This document shows positions 40,401 through 49,087 of a DNA stretch of 64,000 nucleotides, piece by piece. Source of the stretch: Nectonema munidae (lineage: Eukaryota > Nematomorpha > Nectonematoida > Nectonematidae); the NCBI GenBank assembly GCA_030549495.1, contig JAUIRK010000979.1:201001-265000 (forward strand), read 5' to 3'. The first letter of the stretch is position 1, and every line of letters starts with the position of its first letter. The notes under the pieces were generated by a model, which had not been told where the DNA came from, did no database searches, and saw nothing but the letters and a program-made list of their open reading frames with translations. A program made the position numbers and the translations under genes.

Positions 40401-41722
40401 TTTGAATTTATTTGAAAACTAAAAATAATTTAAAATGTAGGTAAAAGGATGTTTTTTAAGATAGGCTTGGTTTAAAATGATTTTTAAAAAATTTCTGGCA
40501 TTTTTGTTGTATAGTTAAATTTTTAAAATTTTGACAAAAAAAATTTTTTTTTTAAAAATAAAAATAATTTTTTCCAAATTTTTTCACCATAGTGTGTTTA
40601 AATATCAGTTATATTTTATGAATGTGCAAAAAAAATTGAAAAAAAAATTTAAATCTTCATTTTACACGCTAAAATATAGTGAAAAATGGCAAAATTGTGC
40701 ATCATGTTCAAGGGGTTATAAAAAAAAATTTTGAATTTTTTAAAAACTAAAAATAATTCAAAAATGTAGGTAAAAGGATGTTTTTTAAGATAGACATGGT
40801 TTAAAATGATTTTAAAAAAATTTCTCGCATAAAGTTTTGTTGCAAAATTAAATTTTGGAAATTTATACAAAAAATTTTTTTTTAAAAAATCAAAAAAATT
40901 TTTTCCTAATTTTTTCACCATAATGTGTTTAAATATCAGTTATATTTTATGAATGTGCAAAAAAAATTGAAAAAAAAAATTAAATCTTCATTTTACACGC
41001 TAAAATATAGTGAAAAATGGCAAAAATGTGCATGTTGTTCAAGGGGTTATAAAAAAAATTTTTGAATTTTTTGAAAACTAAAAATAATTGAAAAATGTGG
41101 GTAAAAGGATGCTCTTTAAGATGCGCATGGTTTAAAATGTTTTAAAAAAAAATTCTCGCATAACATTTTGTTTCAAGCATAAAATGCGGTGATTTTAAGC
41201 ATAATTTTTTTGGACAAATTGTGGAAAATGAAAAAAATATATGAAAAATAAAGATTTTTCAAAAATTTCAAATATTAGAAAAAAATTTAACTCAATCTGC
41301 ATCCTTTCACAAAAATAATAAAAAAAAATAATTTTTAGTTACATGAGTAAAATTTGATTAAAAATGACAAAAATTGTGATTTTTGAGAGCGCATCGCGAA
41401 AAAATGAAAATAAAAAAGAGAAATTTTTTGGGCAATTATTATTCATAATAATGTTTAGTTTAATGTGATTAGTGTGAATTTTAAAAAAAAATTATCCTAA
41501 GCCCAAAATGCCCAAAAATGCCAAAATTTGCATCTCTGCCTCGGGCGATTGCGTAGAATTTGGAGTGACGGTACAATCACGCACAAACGCAGAATCCAAA
41601 ATAAGGTAGATAGGTGAAAAAAAAAGGGAAAAAGCCGCCTTCATCGCAAAACTTTTGCGCTTCAAAGTGTAAAAGTGTGGTAAAAGTTACGCAAAAAAAA
41701 GTTCGCAAAAAAGTGAAATATA

Positions 41723-41760
<38 letters not shown>

Positions 41761-44700
41761 CAACCCGTATATTACGATGATTCTTCTCCAACCTGTATTC
41801 TACGATGATTCATCTCCAAACTATATACTACGATGATTCATCTCTAACCTGTATAATACGATGATTCATCTTCAACCTGTATACTACGATGGTTTCTATT
41901 CCATGTACAAATAACTAGGGAGACAATGTTCAACTTTCTGTTCACATTCTGCTAGATGTAAGATTTGATATACCTCATTCGGGGAGACGATGCCACATAA
42001 GTTATTACCTATATACATTATACCTGTATACTACGATGGTTCATCTCCAACCTGTATACCGCGATAATTCATATCAAAGAATCGAAAAATATTCTTTAAA
42101 AAATCAAAAAATATCAAACTTTCTGTTCATATTTTGCTACCTCATACGATGTTACAAAAGTTATTACCTATACTTTGCAATTTGCACGATTTTAAATATT
42201 ATATTTGTCAAATAATCAAAATAAAATTCTGTAATCAAAGAATCGAAAAATATTCTTTAAAAATTAAAAAATATCAAACTTTCTGTTCATATTTTGCTAC
42301 CTCATACGATGTTACAAAAGTTATTACCTATACTTTGCAATTTGCACGATTTTAAATATTATATTTGTCAAATAATCAAAATAAAATTCTGTAATCAAAG
42401 AATCGAAAAATATTCTTTAAAAAATCAAAAAATATCAAACTTTCTGTTCATATTTTGCTACGTCATACGATGTTACAAAAGTTATTACCTATACTTTGAA
42501 TTTGCACGATTTTAAATATTATATTTGTCGAATAATCAAAGAATCGAAAAATGTTCAAATCAAAAAATATTTATTCTTTTTAAATATATCGTTGGCTCCC
42601 CTTACTTTTAGTTTCGTATGTGCATAATTTGATAAAAATTAATTATTAAAGACTAGGTTTATCTTTCAATTTTAAAAGTAAGGGGAGCCAACGATATATT
42701 TAAAAAGAATAAATATTTTTTGATTTGAACATTTTTCGATTCTTTGATTATTATTCGACAAATATAATATTTAAAATCGTGCAAATTGCAAAGTATAAGT
42801 AATAACTTTTGTAACATCGTATGAGGTAGCAAAATATGAACAGAAAGTTTTTGATTTTTTAAAGAATATTTTTCGATTCTTTGATTACAGAATTTTATTT
42901 TGATTATTTGATAAAATATATTATTTAATATCGTGAAAAAATTGCAAAAATATAGGTAATAACTTATCTAACATCCTCTCCCCGAATGAGGTATATAAAA
43001 TCTTACATCTAGCAAAATATGAACTGATAGGTTGATGAATTATCGCGGTATACAGGTTGGAGATGAACCATCGTAGTATACAGGTATACTGTAATGCAAA
43101 ACAATTAAAATTTTCTTGATTTCAAATTCTTATTCTTATTCACTTAACCCATTAAGTACCATAGAAATCAGACGATATCTAAAAAACGCAGACGATTTAT
43201 ATTCAAAGTCATTGAAAAAAGCAGACGAAGATGAAATTATCTATGTTCCCAAATGGGAGCATTGGGACTTGATGGGTTAAAGAAAAGTTTGGTGAGCGCT
43301 GCTGTAGAGAAACTCAAATTTCGAATGAAATTCAATAGGGATTTGCCAAAATAGTCTAATTTGCGTGAACTAAAATGTGTTAATATATCAAAAAGGGACA
43401 ATTTACCGTCTCAGCCCGTTAACGACCAGAATAATCAGACGATATCTAATGTAAAGCAGAAGATTTCTATAGACTATAGTCGACATGGGCGTTAACGGGT
43501 TAAACCTAAATATTAATCTTGTGATAAAAAGTGCACCAGCTGAAAAACTCTTTCGGACCAAACTGACGCATCATTTTTGCCGTCAGATATTTTTGAGAAC
43601 AGTTAGCAGAAATTTTTGCTTCGATACTCTGTCATTCTCGGAGATCGGTCATTTTTAAGGAGCCGAATCTGATGGAAAAACGCGGCTTCACGCTATATAT
43701 AAATAGAGCTTTTTTTGTTTATATTAAATTATTGAGATTCTATAATTTATATATTTTATTTAATTAATTCTATTTTATAGAGTTCTTTATTCTAACTCTA
43801 AAATGTCAAATTATTGCGAATTCGCAGCATTTTAAAAACAAAAACCCGCTTCTTTTCAAAAATAAAGCGAAATTGTGATCTCATTCGTGACATGCACTTT
43901 ACAGGTTTACTTTGAGATGCGAGAAGTGTCCTTATCAAACGTATTGCAAGCAATCTCTCTACACCCACTCCTCCATTTGTGTGACGCGAGCCTCCAAGAA
44001 TGTGGGAGCGCCCGAATTTTCTACCGCCAAATTCAATCTGACGTGCAAGGGGTGTGCCTTTTCGACATTCCAAGGCTACGAAATGAGTATGCATATCTGT
44101 CTACTATTAAAAATTCAGCCAATGTATGATAGTGTTCTATTATCTTCAAGAATAACGACTCGCTACTTTCTCATTTCTCATTTCGATATACTTTCTGCCT
44201 AGGAAGTCAAAGTCGACTTAGAATAAACAACGCAAGCTTCGGCTCCACATTCATATATTTTATATACATGTACAAAGGAATTTAGGTTGCCTGTATCTGC
44301 GAGGTGTATCACCAAACATATTCCACTGAATGGAAAATTATCCAATTGCAATAAGTCATGTTTTTTCCTTCTCATGATAATGAATTCTGATGAGTACAAA
44401 ATAACTTGATGTTATTATAAAATAATATTTCATAGACCTGCTTTTTTATAAAATAATTCAATACATGCATTTACATAATTACTTAAAGTAATTAATGTCG
44501 TTTTCTCCATGGTTTTTAAAACCTAGTCACGTGCTATCTTCTTTTAATAACTTTTATTAAGCTTAGAAAAGACCATTTTTGTTTTATAAGACACACTGGT
44601 GTCCAAATAATAACGTTACTAGATAATAATGTTAAGGGGTCGGTTCTGGGATAGTAAGATCCTGGTTTCGTTATTTAGGAAGAATGCGTTTGCGTATTTA

Positions 44701-46282
44701 ATGATGATAACCAATTAACTGTAATTAGAAATTTTCGAGGTAAATTTGGAACAAATAAAATTTTAATTTTATTAAAATAATACAAGATTGAAATTAATAA
44801 AAATAAATAAGTTTACAATTTTTATCATTAATAAATAAAACATTTGGTTCAGTACAATTGTTCTCATTACCTTTTCAAAGAATTCATGGAACGAGAGAGA
44901 GAGAGGTTTTTCCTCTGCAGGATGTTTTCTTAAGTAAAAATTAGTTCCCGATTATCGCCAAAGATGTTGGACGCGTTATGTTTTGTAAAATTTTATTTTT
45001 ATTAAAATAATAGATATAATAGTCAGTCCCAATTTTTATACCAATTCCAAAGTATTACACATTTTTATGATAAAATTGTTTAATTCAGTGTAATATATTA
45101 GACTTGTTCTTTGTATCATTGAATAGTTAAATAAATACGCAATCCACATATAAAATAACGATAAATTAAATACATACGGTATTTGAGATTGAACATTGAT
45201 AAAATGAAGGATGTTGTTTTGAAAAAATCATTAAAACCGGTATAATATTTTTTCTTTTGGGCATTTAGTGGTAATGAAAATTTCGAATCCTACTAAATAA
45301 TCCGTTTATCAACCAGTAATAGAAAATGACACGATTTCATTTGAATGATTTATTATTCATTCTTTTCCTTCACCCCATGAATAGCAAGACACTGAGTAAA
45401 TAGCATAAATGTCTATGGCGCCTAACGAAGTTTACTGTTAACATTACTTTTCCTGTATACCCTCCTTGGCTGAGAGACCCCTAGCATGCTCCTACAAAAT
45501 GTTTTTGTCATCGGATAATGAAGGAATTATTCGGCACTATGTGTTTCTTTTTTAACCTTAAAGAGCCTCATTTACATGACTAAACTTTTAATTAAAAACC
45601 TCTTGAATAATGCTATCAACCTGAAAGGGTCAGTATCGACGGTTTCGCCCCCCTCCCTGTACTAGGCATGCTTAATTTTTTTCATTACTTTCACTCGCAT
45701 CAATCTGGTGGGGGTGTGACGTCCGTTCCATTATCATCATTTACTTTATCCTTATTATCAAGATTCAAGAGCAGCATTTAAAGAACTTGACATTTTCAAA
45801 AATGCTCAAAAGAAAACAAGAAACAACAAAACAAAGTTCGTATTGACTAGAAAAAAAAGCTAGTGTTGGTATTAATTTGGCAATAGGCCCAAAAATATAT
45901 TTGAGTTTCAATTCATAAAAAATGATTTAACTAAATTGTGTTTTTCATTTTATAGAAGAATTTCATTTGATTAGTAAGCATTTTTGACGTTCAATTGATT
46001 TGTTTAGTCGTTCACATGAGTGAAAGTGCTAACAAGAAATGCTCTTTTTGCTTTGTTCCATCTCAATCCTTTAATCCGACGCAAAAGCAAGCGATCAAAG
46101 GCAAAGCCACATCAACGCTAGCCAACAAAAACAAGGAAAAGCAGGTCACGACGATTGAAGGATCCCGTAGATCTTTCAGAAGAAATCCTGCAAGTATTCG
46201 GGCCAGAGCCGTAGCATCTCTCAGAAAAGAAAATTCAAAAAGTTCCACTGAATCAAAAAGTAAAAAAAATAAGTCAAAATAA
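25457..46282 (+). CDS. Multi-C2H2 zinc-finger protein, 15 exons, 1,055 aa
   Basis: Exons: 25457-25683, 25737-25872, 25955-26035, 26100-26172, 26223-26422, 26471-26510, 26564-26923, 26974-27362, 27414-27593, 27651-27839, 32340-32574, 32659-33147, 37397-37496, 43905-44098 and 46008-46282. All have GT-AG borders and matching phases, and they sum to 3,168 nt with one stop. The ATG at 25457 follows an in-frame TAA. Residues 1-250 are basic and Ser/Tyr-rich; 253-502 are acidic with a KRIRK cluster. Residues 503-703 and about 885-970 carry about nine C2H2 or C2HC fingers separated by a disordered part with an AT-hook-like KPKGRPP. The tail is Lys/Arg/Ser-rich. A nuclear DNA- or chromatin-binding role is likely, but I cannot assign an orthologue. 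The weakest joins are the last three, whose donors are poor (gttcgt and gtctac). Confidence 0.8.
27414..27839 (+). CDS. Zinc-finger gene exons 9-10: fingers 1-4
   Basis: Exon 9 holds finger 1 (CSNC, 12 residues, HIVQH) and all but the last histidine of finger 2 (CHLC, 12 residues, HIER). The missing histidine is the second residue of exon 10 (GHSEPE), giving C-x2-C-x12-H-x4-H. Exon 10 then has finger 3 (CGIC, 12 residues, HMKIRH) and finger 4 up to HVDK. Its last histidine comes from exon 11, 4.5 kb away. The intron between exons 9 and 10 is only 57 bp. Confidence 0.85.
27840..29424. other. Intron 10 of the zinc-finger gene, 5' part
   Basis: No gene or family recognised here. The 62-codon frame at 28,444-28,632 has no support. 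A+T-rich remnants only. Confidence 0.4.
29425..31312 (+). mobile_element. hAT DNA transposon, complete ends, broken transposase
   Basis: Terminal inverted repeats are TAGAGGTGCACCGGATA at the left and, read inward, TAGGGATGCACCGGATA at the right. The flanking 8-bp duplication is ctgtttat (29,417-29,424) and ctctttat (31,313-31,320), one mismatch. Inside, plus-strand pieces match hAT transposase: NISSQLMWDRWNINASRGHV with RDGAKNM (catalytic core region), then LPSFSSCEWQTIEQIVSILQ, NPIYVLPTILDPRFKAQFL and, in another frame, the dimerisation segment SVYSERLFS. Internal subterminal repeats of ccggata and tatccgg occur at both ends. Stops and frameshifts make it inactive. It lies in intron 10 of the zinc-finger gene. 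Confidence 0.9.
31313..32103. other. Intron 10, 3' part; possible nested first exon
   Basis: At 31,449 an ATG in a good context (aacaATGG) opens MAVTAVDIHSAFITRLKA directly followed by a donor-like g|gtatta. A TATA-like stretch (ctgtatatatagataaag) lies about 95 bp upstream. No continuing exon could be joined, so this may be a relic or chance. Confidence 0.2.
32104..32210 (+). repeat. tRNA-derived SINE, copy 4
   Basis: Plus orientation: gggcgtgagtaggcgtgtta (box A-like) then aaggtcttgggttcgatac (box B-like), gcggc, then agatgaaaacaccc and cacctttagct at the tail. Short version without the middle block. Intronic. Confidence 0.7.
32340..33147 (+). CDS. Zinc-finger gene exons 11-12: fingers 5-6 and disordered linker
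   Basis: Exon 11 begins HH and completes finger 4 (HVDK joined to H). It contains an unusual finger with a long spacer (CSFC, 22 residues, HLSRH) and then CKKC, 12 residues, H with a Cys ligand. Exon 12 encodes a 163-residue hydrophilic stretch rich in Asn, Asp and Ser with the AT-hook-like KPKGRPP near its start and Lys-rich parts near its end. Acceptors are atctttcag and a long T tract ending tag. Intron 11 is 84 bp; intron 10 before it holds the hAT and a SINE. Confidence 0.8.
33552..36740 (-). mobile_element. RTE-type LINE, near full length, broken
   Basis: Minus strand, in an intron of the zinc-finger gene and antisense to it. The first frame (36,530-35,604) is an AP endonuclease: IRLASWNVGTMTGKANEI, CVQETKWKG, VVSVYAPQIG, LILAGDFNGQIG and the C-terminal SQHRIV. 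The second (35,356-34,178) is a reverse transcriptase: LIVPIYKNKKDVLNCENYRG, NQFGFMRGKSTVD, GFVDLEKAYDRVPRDV and ELLFADDLIIMADSE. The third (34,218-33,700) holds FKYLGSVIEMEGG, VMTYGSECW and WYGHVLRRK. Frameshifts lie near 35,610, 34,200 and 33,715 and a TGA near 35,427. The 3' end carries gatgatgaagaagaagaat, a simple-repeat tail usual for RTE elements. The 5' untranslated part (36,531 to about 36,740) includes gaagggcatccggcttgt. Confidence 0.9.
36935..37000 (-). repeat. Stray 65-bp duplicate of internal LINE sequence
   Basis: The stretch repeats 35,438-35,504 almost exactly (gagttcttctaccaccttt, caagcacaatcaaacttgct). It begins in a T run and ends in a T run. It lies about 200 bp beyond the 5' end of the RTE LINE in the same orientation. 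Confidence 0.85.
37397..37496 (+). CDS. Zinc-finger gene exon 13
   Basis: After a ccctttttag acceptor the frame reads DDEYALPPDNFNPRDFICAE followed by CDSKTSQYSTHYS. It joins in phase to exon 12 (g + ac) and, through the split codon ac|g, to exon 14. The CAEC pair plus a His looks like a partial finger. The donor gttcgt is unusual; the alternative donor four bases later would break the phase with exon 14. Confidence 0.65.
38137..39377 (+). repeat. 36-bp minisatellite with A+T-rich interruptions
   Basis: Tandem variants of a unit of about 36 bp built from gatcattggtaccgcgtgat and tctaggtccagttaaa. Variants include a cctgtgaaa form and a cctataggt form. Three times the array is interrupted by the same A+T-rich block of up to 140 bp starting aatagagtttaaaaaaataa (38,849; 39,045; 39,378, the last short). 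The unit contains the palindrome ggtacc. It lies in intron 13 of the zinc-finger gene. Confidence 0.9.
40247..41190 (+). repeat. Tandem array, about 330-bp unit, three copies
   Basis: Marker tgtttaaatatca recurs at about 40,266, 40,596 and 40,927. Each unit also repeats ttcattttacacgctaaaat, ttgttcaagg.gttataaaaa and taggtaaaaggatgttttt in the same order. The flanking sequence (39.6-41.5 kb) has a similar A/T-homopolymer style. Satellite-like, intronic. Confidence 0.85.
41725..41757. repeat. (TA)n microsatellite
   Basis: About sixteen TA dinucleotides, directly abutting the 28-bp array. Confidence 0.95.
41757..41900 (+). repeat. 28-bp tandem array
   Basis: Five variants of tactacgatgattcatctcc with aacctgta between. 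The same motif forms the outer end of the foldback at 42.0-43.1 kb, so the array is probably an amplification of that terminus. Confidence 0.85.
42010..43090. repeat. Foldback element (large palindrome) with amplified left arm
   Basis: The ends are inverted: ctgtatactacgatggttca at the left and tgaaccatcgtagtatacag at the right. The inner arms pair atatatcgttggctcccctt (about 42,583) with aaggggagccaacgatatat (about 42,682) around a 60-bp loop. The left arm carries a 160-bp unit (aatcaaagaatcgaaaaata to tttgtcaaataatc) in nearly three tandem copies, starting at about 42,074, 42,234 and 42,394. The right arm has only about one and a half. The palindrome further extends into 41,937-42,010 and its partner. 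The related short copy is at 3.3-3.6 kb. No coding capacity. Confidence 0.85.
43144..43280 (+). mobile_element. piggyBac-like MITE, copy A
   Basis: TTAA followed by CCCATTAAG at the left; GATGGG followed by TTAA at the right. This is the TTAA duplication with CCC..GGG ends characteristic of piggyBac elements. The internal part has two cagacga blocks (cagacgatatctaaaaaacg, cagacgatttatattc). No coding capacity. Confidence 0.7.
43411..43503 (+). mobile_element. piggyBac-like MITE, copy C (short)
   Basis: CCCGTTAACGACC at the left and GGCGTTAACGGG plus TTAA at the right; the left flank is tcag rather than TTAA. Contains one cagacgatatctaatg block shared with copy A. Confidence 0.6.
43905..44098 (+). 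CDS. Zinc-finger gene exon 14: C2HC and split C2H2 finger
   Basis: Acceptor ctttacag; the frame reads FTLRCEKCPYQTYCKQSLYT with H-x3-C following (a C2HC finger). Next comes NLTCKGCAFSTFQGYEMSMH, a finger whose second histidine is absent before the donor. Joining to exon 15 yields HIFVH, exactly H-x3-H. The minus-strand frame over the same region is a shadow. Confidence 0.7.
44483..44688 (+). repeat. 206-bp dispersed repeat, copy 1
   Basis: Starts ttaaagtaattaatgtcg and ends ttcgttatttagga. The same 206-bp sequence, a little diverged, recurs in the same orientation at 46,755-46,960. Landmarks are attaagcttagaaaagac, cactggtgtc and gggatagtaagatcctggtt. No coding frame; identity unknown. Confidence 0.8.
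46008..46282 (+). CDS. Zinc-finger gene terminal exon 15
   Basis: Acceptor ttgtttag; the frame starts FVHMSESANKKCSFCF and ends SKSKKNKSK before TAA. It supplies the last histidine of the finger begun in exon 14. The rest is rich in Lys, Arg, Ser and Thr, and the repeated ARAV/RRNPAS-type basic patches look like a nuclear or nucleic-acid-contacting tail. An AATAAA overlaps the stop region and another lies about 80 bp on, so the mRNA may end close by. Confidence 0.7.
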
Positions 46283-46619
46283 ATTTTTTTTATCAAAATG
46301 GCACACCGTCTATTGAATGAAGTGTTTGTAGCTTTGAGTTATAGTGATCACACAAGCTTTTAAAATAAATTCCTTTTTAGTTATTTTTCTGTTTCTTTAG
46401 TCAAATTAATCGAATTCATCACAAAACGGCATAAAATATTCTCCTCATTTTACTTTTACGGATACCGCTTTCAAAATTCGAGAAATGTAGTGTTACAAAT
46501 AATTACAAGATGGTACACAAATGAGCTGGTGTCTTATGTATGCCATGGTTGAGGAAATGTGTACGTCACTGTTCATGTTAATCCAATAGATCTCACTATC
46601 ATTTTTAAAGGAAGTAAAC

Positions 46620-46758
46620 TTAGCCCATTTACGGCCAATGTTCCTATTTTGGAACATAAGTAATTTTATCTTCGCCTGCTTTTTTCAATGACTTTGAATA
46701 TAAATCGTCTGCGTTTTTTTTAGATATCGTCTGCTTTGCTTGGCCTTAAATGGGTTAA
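46620..46758 (-). mobile_element. piggyBac-like MITE, copy B
   Basis: Inverted relative of copy A: TTAG CCCATTTA at the left, TAAATGGG TTAA at the right, with the internal cagacgatatctaaaaaaaa on the minus strand. It abuts copy 2 of the 206-bp repeat, sharing the TTAA. Confidence 0.7.
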
Positions 46759-46960
46759 AGTAATCAATGTCGTTTTCTCCGGGGTTTTTGAAAACTAATC
46801 GCGTGCTTATCTTCTTTTAATGAGTTTTATTAAGCTTAGAAAAGACATTGTTATTTTATAGGATACACTGGTGTCTAAATAATAACGGTACTAGATAATA
46901 ATGTTAAGGGGTCGTGTTCTGGGATAGTAAGATCCTGGTTTCGTTATTTAGGAATAATGC
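46755..46960 (+). repeat. 206-bp dispersed repeat, copy 2
   Basis: Direct repeat of 44,483-44,688, with the same start (ttaaagtaatcaatgtcg) and end (ttcgttatttagga). Both copies begin with TTAA. Confidence 0.8.
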
Positions 46961-49087
46961 GAGTTGAGTGTTGAAAGTTTCTAGAGATGTTTCCTAAACT
47001 AGTCAAGTTTGGTTTTAATGTTTAAATAAGTTGTTCCCCAAACTCATGCACTCTTTTAATCACTTTGTCCATCTATCGCCCCTTGCTAGTGATAATAAAA
47101 GGTAATGCGAAATCACGACTATAAAGTATATTTATCAACTAAAGATAAGTTATTATTATTAGGTATGAACTGTTTTTAGAAAATTTCACTGCTAAACTCA
47201 ACATATTTAATGCTTTTTTCCAATGCTTTGCTACTTATTCTATATCTTTTATAACTTATCTTATTATCTATATTCGATGAAGGTACATTTTCTTAAGTTA
47301 TAGTCTAAATTTTAGAGCGTCCTTATTATTAGTTGCCTATAGAAAAGGAATGTGTGAAGATGGCTCCTACATAATTGGCATGAGAACATAAATTTAAAGC
47401 TAGAGATATTTACTCCCTGTGGGTATCTATATTCAACTTAAAAAAAATTACTTGCATTCAGTAGTTATACGAGGTTTTTTGCTATTTCTTTTAAAAATTT
47501 CAAAGCATGCTAGATTAAATAAGATAGTAGGATTATCATAAGAATTAACGTCAAATAATGTCTGAACCAAAAACAAAAACTTCCTATTTATTCGCGGAAC
47601 CTTGTTAAGGTTAAAATTTAGCAGGCATCTTAACAAAAGATTGTTGAGTAGGTAAAAGAAGTGATAAAAATATTAGCACGCATCTAAAAGGAACTTTATC
47701 AATATAAAAAAGTTTAATTTGCGTAAGTGTTGAATGTTTCTTAAAAAATCGCTCAATTTCACGTGCGATTTCTAATCTCTTTTCTAAGCGTGACTGACTC
47801 AATGAAAACAAAGTTTAGCTGAATAGGGAATTTGAACTCCTGGTGTATTTGATTCCCATCTTTTGAGTTCTAGTGTTTAAGTAAAGTATCCTAGAGGCGA
47901 CTCGAAAGAGTGCGTAAAGAATTGAGATGTCAAAAAGACGCCGTCTAGCAGTGTCCATTATAAGCAATGCTTCCGCTAAAAATTGATAATGGGATTTCGA
48001 ATCCACGATGGCCCGATCTCCTCTGTGAGCGTTAATTTGAGTATCCTTTTTATATTGGCTTGGGACCAACAGCTAATCTAAATTTAGGACGGTCGACTAT
48101 ATCAAAAGAGAAACTATTGGATTTTAGACGAGCACAAAAGTTTGCTGGTAATCAATCATCTTTAATAGCGAAATGAAAATAAAAACAATATTTGGTTCAT
48201 TCTCAATTGTGGATATGCCTCAGTTATCACTAGGTTCCAAAATAATAATGAGCGCCAAAATTGGTTCACAGTTAGCGCACAGAAAGTGTACCTTTTTCGC
48301 AATTTTGGCGCTATCATTTCCTCTTAGTTGTGTAAATGCAGCTGTTTTATTCCTAATTTAATTTTGCCTCGCGAATTTTAGCTTGAGCAACAGTGTTCGG
48401 AGACGTTAAATAAAAACGGAGTACTGTCTCACTTCCTAAAGTGAACGTTTGTTAAATGGTTTTTTTATAATCTTTTGAATAGATCAATTTATTTTTGGAA
48501 AAAGTCTGGAATAAAAAAATTCAAATAGTGGAAACTGGAGACCAAGTGCAATATAGGGTGAATAAGTTCTTTTAGTTGCTCTTGTCATCACTGTTCTTTG
48601 AAAGCACGTGTGTATTTTTTAAGAGATGAAATATAAAAGAAACTTGTTTAGAATCTCTTTTGACGAGTATATTAAGAGCTTGATATAGTTCCGGAGATAT
48701 CTAGAATTTAGATTCGAAAGGTGTCTTCCTCTTTGATAAGCTACCATGTATTTTCTATAATCTTTTAATTTATTATCGAAAACTAACGAAATTTTGATTT
48801 GCAATAAAACATTGAGTCAGTAGTTAAACGAAGTCAGTATATGTGCGTATACATATAAAGTGAATTTTCTTTGAAATAGTTCTCAAATTTTGAGAATGTA
48901 ATAATAAAAAAAGACTAACTTTAGTAATGTTTCATTTTTCCAAAACAAAACATTACATAGGAATATTTTTTTAAATAAGAAATGCACAAACTCAACGCAT
49001 TATGGCATATAGCTTATTTCACATTAATTAATCATTAACTTAAAGTGAATATGTGCGAGTGTGTTTAAAACTTGGTAATAAATTTAG
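46961..49087. other. Stretch without a recognised gene
   Basis: Minus-strand frames at 47,448-47,636, 47,611-47,811 and 47,815-48,069 follow one another and look like decayed coding sequence (for example LEKRLEIAREIERFFKKHST), but I cannot assign a family. An inverted repeat at 48,251-48,312 is listed separately. Confidence 0.4.
48251..48312. repeat. Inverted pair of E2F-like sites
   Basis: agcgccaaaattg (48,251-48,263) and caattttggcgct (48,300-48,312) form a perfect 13-bp inverted repeat. Each arm contains TTTTGGCGC, which fits the E2F consensus TTTSSCGC. It could be a cruciform or stem-loop, a MITE core, or a regulatory pair; nothing nearby decides. Confidence 0.4.

Noticed and set aside
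42134-42515. Two overlapping 73-codon frames with identical starts
   Set aside because: They are translations of the 160-bp tandem unit in the foldback arm.
43798-44094. 98-codon minus-strand frame
   Set aside because: Shadow of the zinc-finger exon 14.
46063-46296. 77-codon minus-strand frame
   Set aside because: Antisense to the terminal zinc-finger exon.
44483-46960. The 206-bp direct repeats as LTRs of one element
   Set aside because: The interval holds a host exon and no retroelement genes, and the repeats lack TG..CA ends.
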